From: Mesonia aestuariivivens
GTDB taxonomy: Bacteria > Bacteroidota > Bacteroidia > Flavobacteriales > Flavobacteriaceae
DNA length: 64,000 nt
Reading direction: 5' to 3'
Assembly (NCBI RefSeq): GCF_019311235.1
Contig: NZ_JAHWDF010000002.1
Location: 124,001-188,000, forward strand
The notes under the pieces were generated by a model. That model was not told the DNA's origin, did not search any database, and was given only the letters and a program-made list of their open reading frames with translations. Below are positions 24,487-34,244 of this stretch, piece by piece (within the stretch, counting starts at the first letter, position 1; the number at the start of each line of letters is the position of its first letter). The translations under genes were made by a program, and so were the position numbers.

Positions 24487-25236
24487 ATGTCAGCACCAAC
24501 TTCTTTAAAAGTAATAGCGATGATTCCCGCACGTTACGAAGCTAGTAGATTTCCCGCAAAACTTATGCAAGATTTGGGAGGAAAAACTGTGATTACCAGA
24601 ACTTATGAAGCTGCTTTAAAAACAAAATTATTTCAAGAGGTATATGTGGTCACCGATAGCGAGATAATATTTAATGAAATTATAGCTCAAGGCGGTAAAG
24701 CAATTATGAGTAAAAAGTCACACGAATGCGGTAGTGACCGTATTGCTGAAGCGGTAAAAGATATAGATGTAGATATTGTAGTTAATGTACAAGGGGATGA
24801 GCCCTTTATTGAAAAAGAAAGTTTAGCAGATTTATTAGAGGTTTTTTATGAGAAAGATGCCCATCATATAGATCTAGCTTCTTTAAAAACAGCATTAGAA
24901 ACAGAAGAAGATATCTTAAACCCAAATCATGTAAAAGTAATTACCAATAAAAATGATTTTGCCCTTTATTTTTCAAGATCACCCATTCCATTTGTACGAA
25001 ATAAACAAGCCAATGTAACCCATTACAAGCATATTGGTATTTATGCGTTTCGTAAACAAGCGTTAATGGACTTTTATCGGCTACCCATGCTAGGGTTAGA
25101 AAATGCCGAAAAAATTGAATGCATTCGTTATTTAGAATATGGTAAAAATATTAAAATGGTCGAAACTAATTTAAAAACTATTGGAATAGACACTCCTGAA
25201 GATCTAGAAAAAGCGAGGAAGTTATTAAGGAATTAA
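24487..25236 (+). CDS. kdsB: 3-deoxy-manno-octulosonate cytidylyltransferase
   Basis: 249 residues. Motifs of CMP-Kdo synthetase are clear: [18 protein letters not shown] at the N-terminus, [19 protein letters not shown], and [15 protein letters not shown]. It activates Kdo with CTP for lipid A attachment, indicating a Kdo-containing LPS. The Kdo-8-phosphate phosphatase gene kdsC is elsewhere in this window (36.4-37 kb). Its stop codon overlaps, by four bases, the end of the convergent photolyase gene. Confidence 0.96.
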   Translation: MSAPTSLKVIAMIPARYEASRFPAKLMQDLGGKTVITRTYEAALKTKLFQEVYVVTDSEIIFNEIIAQGGKAIMSKKSHECGSDRIAEAVKDIDVDIVVNVQGDEPFIEKESLADLLEVFYEKDAHHIDLASLKTALETEEDILNPNHVKVITNKNDFALYFSRSPIPFVRNKQANVTHYKHIGIYAFRKQALMDFYRLPMLGLENAEKIECIRYLEYGKNIKMVETNLKTIGIDTPEDLEKARKLLRN

Positions 25237-26543
25237 TTACTCACTGCTTTTTTATAAACTTTTAAACAACGTTCCCGAGCTTCTTTGTGGTTTACCATAG
25301 GTTCGGGATATTTTTTTGTTCCGTATTCGGGCACCCAAGTATTGATATATTTTTCTTCCTTATCAAATTTTTCTTTCTGAGATGTTGGATTGAAAATACG
25401 AAAATAAGGAGTCGCATCTACACCGCTACCTGCAATCCATTGCCAATTCCCAACATTAGAAGACATCTCGTAATCTAATAGTTTTTCAGCGAAATAGGCT
25501 TCACCCCAACGCCAATCAATTAATAAATGCTTACACAGAAAACTTCCCACCACCATCCTAACTCTATTATGCATAATACCAGATTCGTTGAGTTGTCGCA
25601 TACCTGCATCTACTATAGGATAACCAGTTTTTCCTGCTTTCCATAACTCAAATTCATCTTCATTATTTCGCCATTCGATACGGTCGTATTTTTTTTTGAA
25701 AGATTCGGTGACTGTTTCTGGATAATGATACAAGATTTGCATGAAAAATTCTCTCCATATCAACTCATTAAAAAAGGTAGCATCTTCAACTTGTATGGCT
25801 TTTCTCACCATCTTGCGAATACTAACCGTGCCAAAACGCAAGTGTGTACTCAAGTTAGAAGTACCGTTTTTTGAAGGTAAATTTCGTTGCTCATCATATT
25901 CATTCATCATTGTTTTTGTCACCGTATAATCGGGAACTTCTATAGAAGATTTTGAAAACCCTAAGTCACTTAAAGATAAATTAGGCAAGCGTGAATTATT
26001 AATTAGGTTATCGAGGTAATCATTCGTATAGAAAATACGTAATTTGTTTTCATCAAAATTACTTTTCCAGGTTTTCATGTAGGGCGTATACACCAAATAT
26101 GGTTCACCGTTACCTTTAACAACTTCGTCTTTTTCAAAAATCACCTGATCTTTATAAGTCGTAAATTTTATATTTTCTTTTTCTAATAAAGCTTCGATTT
26201 TCTCATCACGTTCTTTAGCGTAAGGTTCATAATCACGATTGGTAATTATTTCGGCTATGCTATAATCGTTATTTATTTTTTTTAAAACTTCCTCTGGTTT
26301 TCCTTCAAATATTGCTATAGAACTGTCGTAATTTTCTTGCAGTTCTTTTCGCATTTTTTGCAATTGATTAAAGATAAAAGTCACCCTTGCATCATCTTTG
26401 GGTAAATCTTTTAAAATTTCAGTATCAAAAATAAAAATAGGTAATACTGGATAATCACCTTGTAAAGCTTTATAAAAGCCAATATTATCATCTAGTCTTA
26501 AATCACGTCTAAACCAAAAAATTGTATATTTTTCGTCACTCAT
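25233..26543 (-). CDS. phrB: Deoxyribodipyrimidine photo-lyase/cryptochrome
   Basis: 436 residues from [17 protein letters not shown]; an upstream in-frame ATG at 26603 lies inside the SDR gene and would add an atypical extension. The N-terminal antenna domain has [12 protein letters not shown], and the C-terminal FAD domain has [60 protein letters not shown] and [15 protein letters not shown] with the usual electron-transfer tryptophans. It repairs UV-induced cyclobutane dimers with blue light. The ATG overlaps the SDR stop codon (TAATG), and SDR and SRPBCC genes precede it, an operon often induced by light in marine flavobacteria (inference). Confidence 0.95.
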   Translation of the reverse strand: MSDEKYTIFWFRRDLRLDDNIGFYKALQGDYPVLPIFIFDTEILKDLPKDDARVTFIFNQLQKMRKELQENYDSSIAIFEGKPEEVLKKINNDYSIAEIITNRDYEPYAKERDEKIEALLEKENIKFTTYKDQVIFEKDEVVKGNGEPYLVYTPYMKTWKSNFDENKLRIFYTNDYLDNLINNSRLPNLSLSDLGFSKSSIEVPDYTVTKTMMNEYDEQRNLPSKNGTSNLSTHLRFGTVSIRKMVRKAIQVEDATFFNELIWREFFMQILYHYPETVTESFKKKYDRIEWRNNEDEFELWKAGKTGYPIVDAGMRQLNESGIMHNRVRMVVGSFLCKHLLIDWRWGEAYFAEKLLDYEMSSNVGNWQWIAGSGVDATPYFRIFNPTSQKEKFDKEEKYINTWVPEYGTKKYPEPMVNHKEARERCLKVYKKAVSN

Positions 26544-27238
26544 TATTGTAAATTTAAACTTGATAATCCACCATCGATGCCTAAAATTTGTCCAGTCATC
26601 CAACTACTTTCTTCACTAAGTAAAAATTTTGTCATTTGAGCAATATCTTCAGGATTTCCTACTCGTTTTAAAGGATGGCGTTCTGCCATTTTCTTTTTCT
26701 TTTCTTCTTTATTCAATAGTTTTTCAGCAAGTTGTGTATCTGTTAGCGAAGGCGCAATAACATTTACACGCATACTTGGTGCATACTCTGCTGCTAAAGA
26801 TTTAGCAAAACCTTCAATAGCTCCTTTTGCAGCAGCGACACTCGTATGAAAAGGCATTCCTACTTTAACTGCTACCGTGCTATAAAATACTAAGCTTGCC
26901 TGATCTGATTTTTTTAGTTTGGGAATCAAACCTTGAACAACTTTTATTAATGAAATAAAGTTAAGTTGAATTTCTTCTTCAAAATCTTTAGTCTTTAACA
27001 TTTTGAAGGGTTTTAAGTTAATGCTTCCTGGGAAATAGGCTAAACCATCCAATGTATCTGGTAGATCTAAATCTTCTATCTCATCATTTAGAACATCAAA
27101 TTCAAGATATTTTATTTTTAAATCTTTAAGATTTTCTTTACTTCGAGAAGCTACTATTACATTATGATTTTCTGCTAATAATTTAGCCGTGGCTAAGCCA
27201 ATTCCTTTACTTCCTCCAATTAATAGTATATTTTTCAT
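26543..27238 (-). CDS. SDR-family oxidoreductase lacking the canonical active-site tyrosine
   Basis: 231 residues with a classical Rossmann start ILLIGGSKGIGLATAKLL (glycine-rich NAD(P) motif, about 4-21). The active-site region reads VFYSTVAVKVGMPFHTSVAAAK; position -4 from the conserved Lys138, normally tyrosine, is Val134. The C-terminal part has RVNVIAPSLTDTQLAEKL and SSWMTGQILGIDGGLS as in ordinary SDRs. The substitution occurs also in a related subfamily I recall from cyanobacteria and Bacteroidota with SVAAAKGAVEG, so it is probably genuine. Substrate unknown. It lies between the SRPBCC and photolyase genes. Confidence 0.88.
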   Translation of the reverse strand: MKNILLIGGSKGIGLATAKLLAENHNVIVASRSKENLKDLKIKYLEFDVLNDEIEDLDLPDTLDGLAYFPGSINLKPFKMLKTKDFEEEIQLNFISLIKVVQGLIPKLKKSDQASLVFYSTVAVKVGMPFHTSVAAAKGAIEGFAKSLAAEYAPSMRVNVIAPSLTDTQLAEKLLNKEEKKKKMAERHPLKRVGNPEDIAQMTKFLLSEESSWMTGQILGIDGGLSSLNLQ

Positions 27239-27250
27239 CTTTGAATCGCT

Positions 27251-27712
27251 TTAATATTTACCAAATAACTCTTCTAACTTTTGCTTTCTGTAATTAAAAA
27301 TTTCTTCTAATTTATTTTTAACGAGAAATGGATGTACGAGTTGCCCTAAAACTCCCATCGGAAGTTTATAATGTACAATATCTTCCATTTCTACTCCGCC
27401 TTCAATTTCTTTAATAAAATGCTTGTGATGCCATAATTTGTAAGGGCCAAAACGCTGTTCATCTACAAAAAAATCGTCTTCTTTTACATGAGTAATTTCT
27501 GTAACCCATTTAGTCTTAATTCCTGCAATAGGTGTGACTACATATTGTATAACTTGACCTTGATACATTTTACGATCGGCACCATCTACAATATCAAACC
27601 CCATATAATCTGGAGTAATAACTTTTAGATTTGATGGATCTGATAGAAACTCCCAAGCTTTAGCTTTACTAATAGGTAGTTTTTGGTATTTGTGTAGTTT
27701 ATAAATTTTCAT
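27251..27712 (-). CDS. SRPBCC-family lipid/ligand-binding protein
   Basis: 153 residues with the START/Bet v1-like layout of the SRPBCC superfamily: N-terminal LPISKAKAWEFLSDPSNL, central strands (KTKWVTEITHVKEDDFFVDEQ), and a C-terminal helix ending in the segment FNYRKQKLEELFGKY. Members bind hydrophobic ligands in a cavity between the long helix and curved sheet. It is the first gene of an operon with the SDR and photolyase genes; no catalytic residues can be assigned. Older databases label similar genes as cell division inhibitors, which this sequence does not support. Confidence 0.85.
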   Translation of the reverse strand: MKIYKLHKYQKLPISKAKAWEFLSDPSNLKVITPDYMGFDIVDGADRKMYQGQVIQYVVTPIAGIKTKWVTEITHVKEDDFFVDEQRFGPYKLWHHKHFIKEIEGGVEMEDIVHYKLPMGVLGQLVHPFLVKNKLEEIFNYRKQKLEELFGKY

Positions 27713-27838
27713 AAGATAAAACTAAAATTTATTTTGTTTAAGTATTAAAAATTAAAGTTAAACAAAAGTTATAGTTTATTTCTAATAATCTCTTTTTAAA
27801 AAAACTTAACTTTACATTTCATAAAAAAACAAAATATA

Positions 27839-28684
27839 ATGAAAAAAGCAATTACTTTATTTCTAGTTCTTTTTGCAGCTGTAAATTTTCAAGCGCAAGT
27901 AGAAACTCCGCAACCAAGTCCGCATGCTAAAATTTGGCAGAAAGTAGGTTTAACAGATGTAACTGTTGAGTACTCTAGACCTTCGATGAGAGGCCGTACT
28001 ATTTTTGGAAATTTAGTGCCTTTTGGTGAAAATTGGAGAACAGGAGCTAATGAAAATACAAGTATTACTTTCTCTGATGATGTGAAAATTGACGGAAAAA
28101 CTCTTTCTAAAGGTACTTACGCAATCTATTCGGTTCCTAATAAAAAATCTTGGGAAGTTATCTTTTATAAAAAAAGTGATAACTGGGGCCTACCACAAAA
28201 ATGGGATGCTAATGAAGTAGCTTTATCTGCAAAGGTAGATGCTTACAAAATGCCTTTAACGATGGAAACTTTTACTATTGTTATTGATGAATTAACAAAT
28301 GATTCTGCGATACTTAATCTTATTTGGGAAAACACTGTAGCTTCTTTAAAATTTGAAGTTCCTACAGAAGCTAAAGCTATGAAAAGTATAGAAAATGTTT
28401 TAAATGGACCATCGGCTAGAGATTACTATTCTGCTGCAGATTATTATTATACTTCAGAAAAAGATTTAGATCAAGCATTAGTATGGATAAATAAATCTTT
28501 TGAAGGAATGGAGAACCCTCCTTACTATATGTTGCGTAAAAAGTCTCTAATTGAAGCGAAATTAGGCAAAAAGAAAGAGGCTATTAAAACGGCTAAGGCA
28601 TCTTTAAAAGCTGCTAAAGCTGCAGGAAATAAAGATTATGTGAAAATGAATGAAGACTCTCTAAAAGAATGGGGAGCGATGTAA
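27839..28684 (+). CDS. Secreted DUF2911 domain protein
   Basis: 281 residues. A signal peptide covers the first 20 or so residues (ending VNFQAQ). The DUF2911 domain (about 22-165) has PHAKIWQKVGLTDVTVEYSRPSMRGR-type motifs, here split as VGLTDVTVEYSRP and RGRTIFGNLVPFGENWRTG, with ANENTSITFSDDV and KGTYAIYSVP. The C-terminal part (about 185-281) is helical and looks like one or two TPR units (LDQALVWINKSFEGM, KKKEAIKTAKASLKAA). Function unknown; family is common in Bacteroidota. A strong terminator follows. Confidence 0.9.
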   Translation: MKKAITLFLVLFAAVNFQAQVETPQPSPHAKIWQKVGLTDVTVEYSRPSMRGRTIFGNLVPFGENWRTGANENTSITFSDDVKIDGKTLSKGTYAIYSVPNKKSWEVIFYKKSDNWGLPQKWDANEVALSAKVDAYKMPLTMETFTIVIDELTNDSAILNLIWENTVASLKFEVPTEAKAMKSIENVLNGPSARDYYSAADYYYTSEKDLDQALVWINKSFEGMENPPYYMLRKKSLIEAKLGKKKEAIKTAKASLKAAKAAGNKDYVKMNEDSLKEWGAM

Positions 28685-28707
28685 TTTCATTTTACTGAAA
28701 TATTAAA

Positions 28708-28738
28708 AAAAGCCGCTGAAATTTTCAGCGGCTTTTTT
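28708..28738. terminator. Bidirectional intrinsic terminator
   Basis: Stem AGCCGCTGAA (28711-28720) with TTCAGCGGCT (28724-28733), flanked by A-run and T-run. It lies between the convergent DUF2911 and Gfo/Idh genes. Confidence 0.9.
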
Positions 28739-28740
28739 TG

Positions 28741-29718
28741 TTAATAAATTAAACCTATTTTTTTACGAATTTCATCAAGTAGAGAAATGAGTTGTAAACT
28801 TTTTTCAAATGTCATCACATCACTTTCTATTTTATTTTGACTTAACATTTTCTGTACGTGAATAGCTTCATAATTATAACCAAGCGTAGTTACAGGAAAT
28901 TTTATTCGTTTATTTTCTTCTCCGTCTGGTGTGATTTCTAAAGAACTTGGAGGCTCGTGAAAACGATTGGTTAGTTTTATATGAGCATTTTCTAATTTAA
29001 TATGGCATTCTGTAGGAGTTTCTTGAAGTAATGAACTTTTTAGTTTTGCTTTTATTCCATTTTTATAATGAAATACAATTGAGCACTCTTCATCTATTTC
29101 TGTTTTACTCATTTTTGCTTCAGCTTCAATGGTATCAGGGATTCCTAAAATTGTCATCGCAGCAAAAACTGGATAGATCCCAATATCTAATAGACTTCCG
29201 CCTCCTAATTTTTTATTGAATAGTCTTTTATCTAAATTGAATGGAGCTTTAAATCCAAAATCTGCAGTTAAAGATTTTACCTTACCATATTTATTTTGTT
29301 CAAGTAGATCTAAAAGATAGTTATAGTGTGGTAAAAAGTGCATCCACAACGCTTCCATTAAAAAAACATTTTCAGCTTTAGCGGTAGCTATCATTTCTTC
29401 AACTTCGGCTTTATTTATTCCGAAAGCTTTTTCGCATAGTACAGCCTTTTTAGCTTTTAAACATTTAATTGTTAGTTCTTTATGAAAAACGTGTGGAGTG
29501 GCGATATAGATAACCTCTATTTCTGGCGAGTTGATTAATTCATCGTAACTTCCATAAAAATTTTCAGCATAAAAGTCTTCTGCAAATTCTTCAGCTTTCT
29601 GAAGCGATCTACTAGCAACAGCTTTTAAATTTGCACCTTCAACACTTTGTAAATCGGTAGCGAATTTTTTTGCTATCTTTCCTAAGCCTATGATTCCCCA
29701 GTTATAGTTAGTTTTCAT
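28741..29718 (-). CDS. Gfo/Idh/MocA family oxidoreductase
   Basis: 325 residues. N-terminal Rossmann motif IGLGKIAKKFATDL, the AVASRSLQKAEEFAEDF helix, VIYIATPHVFHKELT, and the CEKAFGINKAEVEEM motif with the conserved Glu-Lys pair. The C-terminal domain has GGGSLLDIGIYPVFAAM. It uses NAD(P)H to reduce or oxidise sugars or related polyols; the substrate is unknown. It starts 38 bases after the sodium:solute symporter gene on the same strand and may be the last gene of that operon, which would link it to uptake of its substrate. Confidence 0.9.
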   Translation of the reverse strand: MKTNYNWGIIGLGKIAKKFATDLQSVEGANLKAVASRSLQKAEEFAEDFYAENFYGSYDELINSPEIEVIYIATPHVFHKELTIKCLKAKKAVLCEKAFGINKAEVEEMIATAKAENVFLMEALWMHFLPHYNYLLDLLEQNKYGKVKSLTADFGFKAPFNLDKRLFNKKLGGGSLLDIGIYPVFAAMTILGIPDTIEAEAKMSKTEIDEECSIVFHYKNGIKAKLKSSLLQETPTECHIKLENAHIKLTNRFHEPPSSLEITPDGEENKRIKFPVTTLGYNYEAIHVQKMLSQNKIESDVMTFEKSLQLISLLDEIRKKIGLIY

Positions 29719-29756
29719 AACATTTATATTTAATTTCTTGAAAGAATTTTATACGC

Positions 29757-31430
29757 CTATTTTTCTTTAGGTTTAAAAACAACTTCAATTAAGATGGCAA
29801 TAGTCATTACGAGTGCACAACCAAACATATTGAGCCATAAATAAGGCATCCAATCAAACCACCAGCCTATAATGACAATAATTTGCGTAATCAGGGCAGC
29901 CACAAAAGTAGCGTTACTACTCACAAATTTTACAAAAAAAGCAAGTAAGAAAATACCAAGTACGTTGCCATAAAATATAGATCCTATAATATTAACTAGT
30001 TGAATAAGATTATCAAATAAATTAGCGGTGCAAGCGATTATCACAGCTAAAACACCCCACATTAATGTAAAAAGTCGTGAAGCTTTTAGAAAGTGTTTGT
30101 CGCTTTTTTCTGAAGATACATTTCGTTTATATAAATCTATGGTAGTGGTAGAGGCTAATGAGTTTAATTCTGAAGCTGTAGAAGACATGGCGGCAGAAAG
30201 AATTACGGCTAATAGTAAACCAATAAGACCTTTGGGTAAATTATTAAGTATAAAATGAATAAAAACATAATCTTTATCATTTGTTTCTAATTCAGGATTT
30301 GCTTTATTGATAAGCGTATTCCCCTGCTTTCTTATTTCTTTTTCTTTTTTGTTTAAAAAATTAATTTCTTTTTGAATAGCTGCATTTGCTTCTGTATTTA
30401 CCAACTGGTAGGTAAGCTTTTCTTTTTTGATGCGGTTCTGTTCTAATTGCTGTTGAAGTTGTTGGTACTCTCCTGCATAAGGTGAATTTAAAACTTCTTC
30501 TTCTGCCGCTGGATTAAAATTTAGCGGAGATGAATTAAATTGATAGAAAACAAATACCATTACGCCTATAAGTAAAATGAAAAATTGCATCGGTACTTTT
30601 AAAAATCCGTTAAAAATAAGTCCCATTTGACTTTCTTTAAGCGAACTACCCGAAAGATAGCGTTGTACTTGACTTTGATCTGTACCAAAGTAGGAGAGTG
30701 CTAAAAAAGTACCACCAATAAGTCCGCTCCAAAACGTGTATCTGTTATTCCAATCAAAAGAAAAATCGAGTACATTTAGTTTTTCGTTAGCAGAAGCAAT
30801 TTTTAAGGCGTTAGTAAACGTGATATCACTAGGTAGATCGGCAACAATAAGAATAAAAGCAGTAACGAGACCTATAAAAATGACTCCCATTTGTTGTTTT
30901 TGAGTGACACTTACCGCTTTAGTACCACCAGAAACTGTATAAATTACCACTAAACTTCCAATAATTATATTCAGCGTAAATAAATCCCAACCCAAAACTG
31001 CTGAAAGAATAATAGAAGGCGCAAAAATAGTAATTCCTGCTGCTAAACTTCGTTGCACCAAAAACAATAAGGCGGTTAGCGTTCGAGTTTTTAAATCAAA
31101 CCTGCTCTCTAAGTATTCATAAGCGGTATAGACTTTTAAGCGATGATAGATAGGAATAAAAACCGTACAAATAACGACCATCGCAATAGGTACACCTAAG
31201 TAAAATTGAACAAAACCCATTCCGCTATGAAACGCTTGTCCCGGCGCCGATAGAAAAGTAATGGCACTAGCTTGGGTTGCCATTACAGAAAGCCCCACCG
31301 TCCACCATCTAGCTTGGTTACCACCTTTTAAAAAATCGTTTACATTTTTACTACCACGGGTTTGTAAATAACCAAAAATTACGATAAACGCCAGTGTAGC
31401 AACTAATATAATAATATCTAACGTGTGCAT
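29757..31430 (-). CDS. Sodium:solute symporter (SSS family)
   Basis: 557 residues with about thirteen predicted membrane helices. The family signature is present in VYTVSGGTKAVSVTQKQQMGV, split here as VVIYTVSGGTKAV and VTQKQQMGVIF, and in FGTDQSQVQRYLSG and ILSAAMSSTASELNSLAST. It moves an unknown organic solute with sodium. Unusually, residues about 302-385 form a charged, Gln/Glu/Lys-rich coiled-coil insertion between helices. The gene follows a coupled deacetylase and 35-residue membrane protein, with 13 bases between the latter and its ATG, so a linked sugar-uptake role is plausible. Confidence 0.92.
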   Translation of the reverse strand: MHTLDIIILVATLAFIVIFGYLQTRGSKNVNDFLKGGNQARWWTVGLSVMATQASAITFLSAPGQAFHSGMGFVQFYLGVPIAMVVICTVFIPIYHRLKVYTAYEYLESRFDLKTRTLTALLFLVQRSLAAGITIFAPSIILSAVLGWDLFTLNIIIGSLVVIYTVSGGTKAVSVTQKQQMGVIFIGLVTAFILIVADLPSDITFTNALKIASANEKLNVLDFSFDWNNRYTFWSGLIGGTFLALSYFGTDQSQVQRYLSGSSLKESQMGLIFNGFLKVPMQFFILLIGVMVFVFYQFNSSPLNFNPAAEEEVLNSPYAGEYQQLQQQLEQNRIKKEKLTYQLVNTEANAAIQKEINFLNKKEKEIRKQGNTLINKANPELETNDKDYVFIHFILNNLPKGLIGLLLAVILSAAMSSTASELNSLASTTTIDLYKRNVSSEKSDKHFLKASRLFTLMWGVLAVIIACTANLFDNLIQLVNIIGSIFYGNVLGIFLLAFFVKFVSSNATFVAALITQIIVIIGWWFDWMPYLWLNMFGCALVMTIAILIEVVFKPKEK

Positions 31431-31443
31431 TTGCTCAAATTTA

Positions 31444-31551
31444 TTAGAAAAGTTTCATGAAAATATAGAACAAAACCACGTAAGCTATATTGGCAAGTAA
31501 TAGCCAAGTATATGCTTTTTTCCAATGGTATTTTTCAGGTTTTTCTTGCAT
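31444..31551 (-). CDS. 35-residue single-pass membrane protein between deacetylase and symporter
   Basis: A short reading frame: polar charged head MQEKPEKYHWKKAYTW, then one hydrophobic helix LLLANIAYVVLFYIFMKLF. Its ATG overlaps the deacetylase stop (TAATG), which implies translational coupling, and it ends 13 bases before the symporter ATG. Both features and the clean one-helix architecture support a real gene. It resembles in size and position the small partner subunits known for some SSS transporters, but it has no sequence match that I recognise. An alternative is a spurious frame; nothing else occupies this space. Confidence 0.6.
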   Translation of the reverse strand: MQEKPEKYHWKKAYTWLLLANIAYVVLFYIFMKLF

Positions 31552-34034
31552 TACTTTCCGAGAGATAAAATATTAGCAAATAATTTATAAGCTCCAGAAA
31601 CTCCCGCAGGAAACTCTCTAAAAAAGCTTAATCCGGTATACACATAATAGCCTTTACCGTAGTTAGCTATCAATAAACTTCCTTTTAAATCTTCTTTTTC
31701 GCCATTATCTTTCATTCCTAAAATAGGTGTAAATTCTTCACTCCATTTATTAGGGAAATATAAACCACGTTCTTGCACCCAATCTTCAAAATCTTTTTGT
31801 GATATATTATTGGGAGAATTTAAAACAGGATGACTTTTCGCTAAAAATTTTACTTTAGAAAATTCATTGGTTACTCGATCATAAGAAAGTTGAATAGGGT
31901 ACGGAGCTAAATTTTCAGTAAGCAAACCACGATCTTTATTGTACTGAACGACCATGGTACCTCCATTTTCAACGTAATCAAAAAGAAGCGGTTGTTTATA
32001 AACTAATTCTTTTTTGGTATTGTAAGCTCTAATTCCAATAACTATGGCATCATAATTATTAAGTGTTGCAGCAGTAATTTCTGAAGCTTCCATCACATCA
32101 ACTTCATAACCAATAGCGCGCAAACTTTCTGGAACTACATCGCCAGCTCCTTGAATATACGCAATATGATTTCCTTTTTTCTGAATATTTAGTTTAATTA
32201 CTTTTGTTTTTGCAGGAAGCATCACCGTTTGCTGCGGAATATGATTATAAGTAATCATATTCACCTCTTTACTAAATGAATCTTTTTTATCTTTAAAAAC
32301 AGGATTTATAAAAGCTTCATCATTGTTTTCTGGAGGTGTTAGCGTAAAATTAAATGTCTTTAAAACTCCTTTTTGGTCTAATTGTACAGGAATATTTTTT
32401 GGGCTTACTTCCCAATTTTCAGGAATAGTTAGAGATAGACTTCCTTCTACATGATCTCGATAAGCAGTGATTTTTACTTTTACTTGCTTAGGTTGATTGT
32501 CCTTAAAAATTAAAGTAGAATTTTCTAGAGCTACCGAAACTTCAGGAACTACAGCTAAAGGTTCAAATACCTCACCGTCTACAGGATCATTGGTTTTGTA
32601 AACCAAATCTCTAATAAATGTGATACTTTCTCCTTCGATATTTAAAGTAAATTTAGCTTGAATAGGTGCTGGTGTCTCGGGTAAACCAATTAGTGACGAA
32701 TCGTTAACGGTATACATTCCTAAACTGCTAGGCTGGTTTAACCAGTACGGATTGGTGTAGCTTATAGATGAAGCGATTTTGGTAGCAATACCTTTATAAA
32801 AAGGTTCGTTATTTTTTAAAGTTGAATTAATTTCTACTTCAAGATTGCTAAAAGAAACTTTTTTAAATTCAATTTGAACTGAACTTCGGTTTGTAGCTTC
32901 AAGATTTACCTCGATATTAGAATTTTTTGTGGCAAATTCTGTAGCGGTGTTCGCCTCTAAATATAATCCTGCACAAGAAGCAATAATTTCTGTAATTTCT
33001 TTAGTTTTTAGCTCTCTCCAGTGGTCATTTTCTAAATCTTTAATTAAATTGTAAGCTGCAATTAATTGAGGAATACTTTTAGAAGGGTTTTCAAAATCAT
33101 AGTTTTCTTCAACTTCTTTTAAAATTTTTCCGATTTTATTTCCACCTTTTACACGAGACCAAGTGGTATTAATTCCTTCAAATATATTTTCGCTCTCTGG
33201 ATAAGAACCTTTAATAAGTTCTATATATTCTGTAGACTTACCACGTTCAGAAGTGTTTCCGAAACCTTGAGATTTATGTTGACTTCTACTTAAAGAAGCG
33301 ATTTCAGAATTTGAAATTCCTTTTAATGGGTAATATGTTCCTATATCGTAGCTTAAGTAATTAGATTTATCGGCATTTTTAAATTTTTCTTTGCTTCCAA
33401 AAAACCACCAAGAGGTATTAAAAAATAAACGCTTGGGCTGCCAAGTTTCTAGATTTTCTAATTGTTCTGGATATATATTTTTATTAGCAGCTTGGTCAAA
33501 AGCTTCTACACTTAACATGGCAGAAGCGGTATGGTGACCGTGTGTGCTGCCTGGCGTTCGATGATCAAAACGATTGATAATAACATCTGGTTGAAATTTT
33601 CTAATGGTTCTAATTACATCGCTCAAGACTTCTTTTTTATTCCAAATTTCTAAAGTTTCTTTTGGGGTTTTGGAATAGCCAAAATCATTAGCGCAAGAAA
33701 AAAACTGTTCGCCACCATCTATTTTACGGGCTGCTAATAACTCTTCGGTTCTAATAACCCCTAGTAATTCTCTAATTTCTGGACCAATTAAATTTTGACC
33801 GCCATCACCACGCGTTAGCGATAAGTAAGCGGTTCTAGCATGAACTTGATTAGAAAAATAAGAAATTAAGCGTGTATTTTCATCGTCTGGGTGTGCGGCA
33901 ACATATAAAACAGAACCTAGAAAATTTAACTTTTGTATGCTTTCGTAAATTTCAGAACTGTTTGACTTTGCAGGATTTTGTGCTTGTACATAAGAAAATG
34001 AAGTAATTAAAAATAACAGAATGATTTTTTTCAT
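31551..34034 (-). CDS. Secreted PIG-L family deacetylase
   Basis: 827 residues with a signal peptide (ending SYVQAQ). The PIG-L/LmbE zinc motif is AAHPDDENTRL (His48, Asp50-Asp51), with NRFDHRTPGSTHGHHTASAM giving the second ligand. These domains remove N-acetyl groups from amino-sugar conjugates. Residues about 330-620 look like beta-rich accessory domains, and the C-terminal part (about 640-827, with VENGGTMVVQYNKD) resembles a glutamine-amidotransferase-like fold of the ThuA type. The protein is probably periplasmic or outer-membrane facing. It leads the operon with the small membrane protein and the SSS symporter. Confidence 0.9.
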   Translation of the reverse strand: MKKIILLFLITSFSYVQAQNPAKSNSSEIYESIQKLNFLGSVLYVAAHPDDENTRLISYFSNQVHARTAYLSLTRGDGGQNLIGPEIRELLGVIRTEELLAARKIDGGEQFFSCANDFGYSKTPKETLEIWNKKEVLSDVIRTIRKFQPDVIINRFDHRTPGSTHGHHTASAMLSVEAFDQAANKNIYPEQLENLETWQPKRLFFNTSWWFFGSKEKFKNADKSNYLSYDIGTYYPLKGISNSEIASLSRSQHKSQGFGNTSERGKSTEYIELIKGSYPESENIFEGINTTWSRVKGGNKIGKILKEVEENYDFENPSKSIPQLIAAYNLIKDLENDHWRELKTKEITEIIASCAGLYLEANTATEFATKNSNIEVNLEATNRSSVQIEFKKVSFSNLEVEINSTLKNNEPFYKGIATKIASSISYTNPYWLNQPSSLGMYTVNDSSLIGLPETPAPIQAKFTLNIEGESITFIRDLVYKTNDPVDGEVFEPLAVVPEVSVALENSTLIFKDNQPKQVKVKITAYRDHVEGSLSLTIPENWEVSPKNIPVQLDQKGVLKTFNFTLTPPENNDEAFINPVFKDKKDSFSKEVNMITYNHIPQQTVMLPAKTKVIKLNIQKKGNHIAYIQGAGDVVPESLRAIGYEVDVMEASEITAATLNNYDAIVIGIRAYNTKKELVYKQPLLFDYVENGGTMVVQYNKDRGLLTENLAPYPIQLSYDRVTNEFSKVKFLAKSHPVLNSPNNISQKDFEDWVQERGLYFPNKWSEEFTPILGMKDNGEKEDLKGSLLIANYGKGYYVYTGLSFFREFPAGVSGAYKLFANILSLGK

Positions 34035-34062
34035 CTGGGAGTCTCTATTTTTTGAATTGTTT

Positions 34063-34070
34063 CAAATATA
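34063..34070 (-). promoter_or_regulatory. -7 promoter element for the PIG-L deacetylase operon
   Basis: On the minus strand TATATTTG is an exact TAnnTTTG match ending 29 bases before the ATG at 34034. A correctly spaced -33 TTG is not obvious. Confidence 0.45.
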
Positions 34071-34244
34071 ATAACTTTAAGGGCAAAGGAAAGATTTTAG
34101 AAAGCGAAAACTAACACATCAATTTATCATTTTGTTTAAGGCAATTTTTATTCGACTAAAAAACTTATGAATTATGAAAAGTGAAATATTAGAAATCTTG
34201 AAAATTATGATTAAGTTGAAGCTAACCAATTAAAATTATAAAAT

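Noticed and set aside
34141-34244. Short plus-strand frame of about 19 codons before the MscS gene
   Set aside because: Too short, no conserved traits, and the surrounding bases look like ordinary AT-rich spacer.
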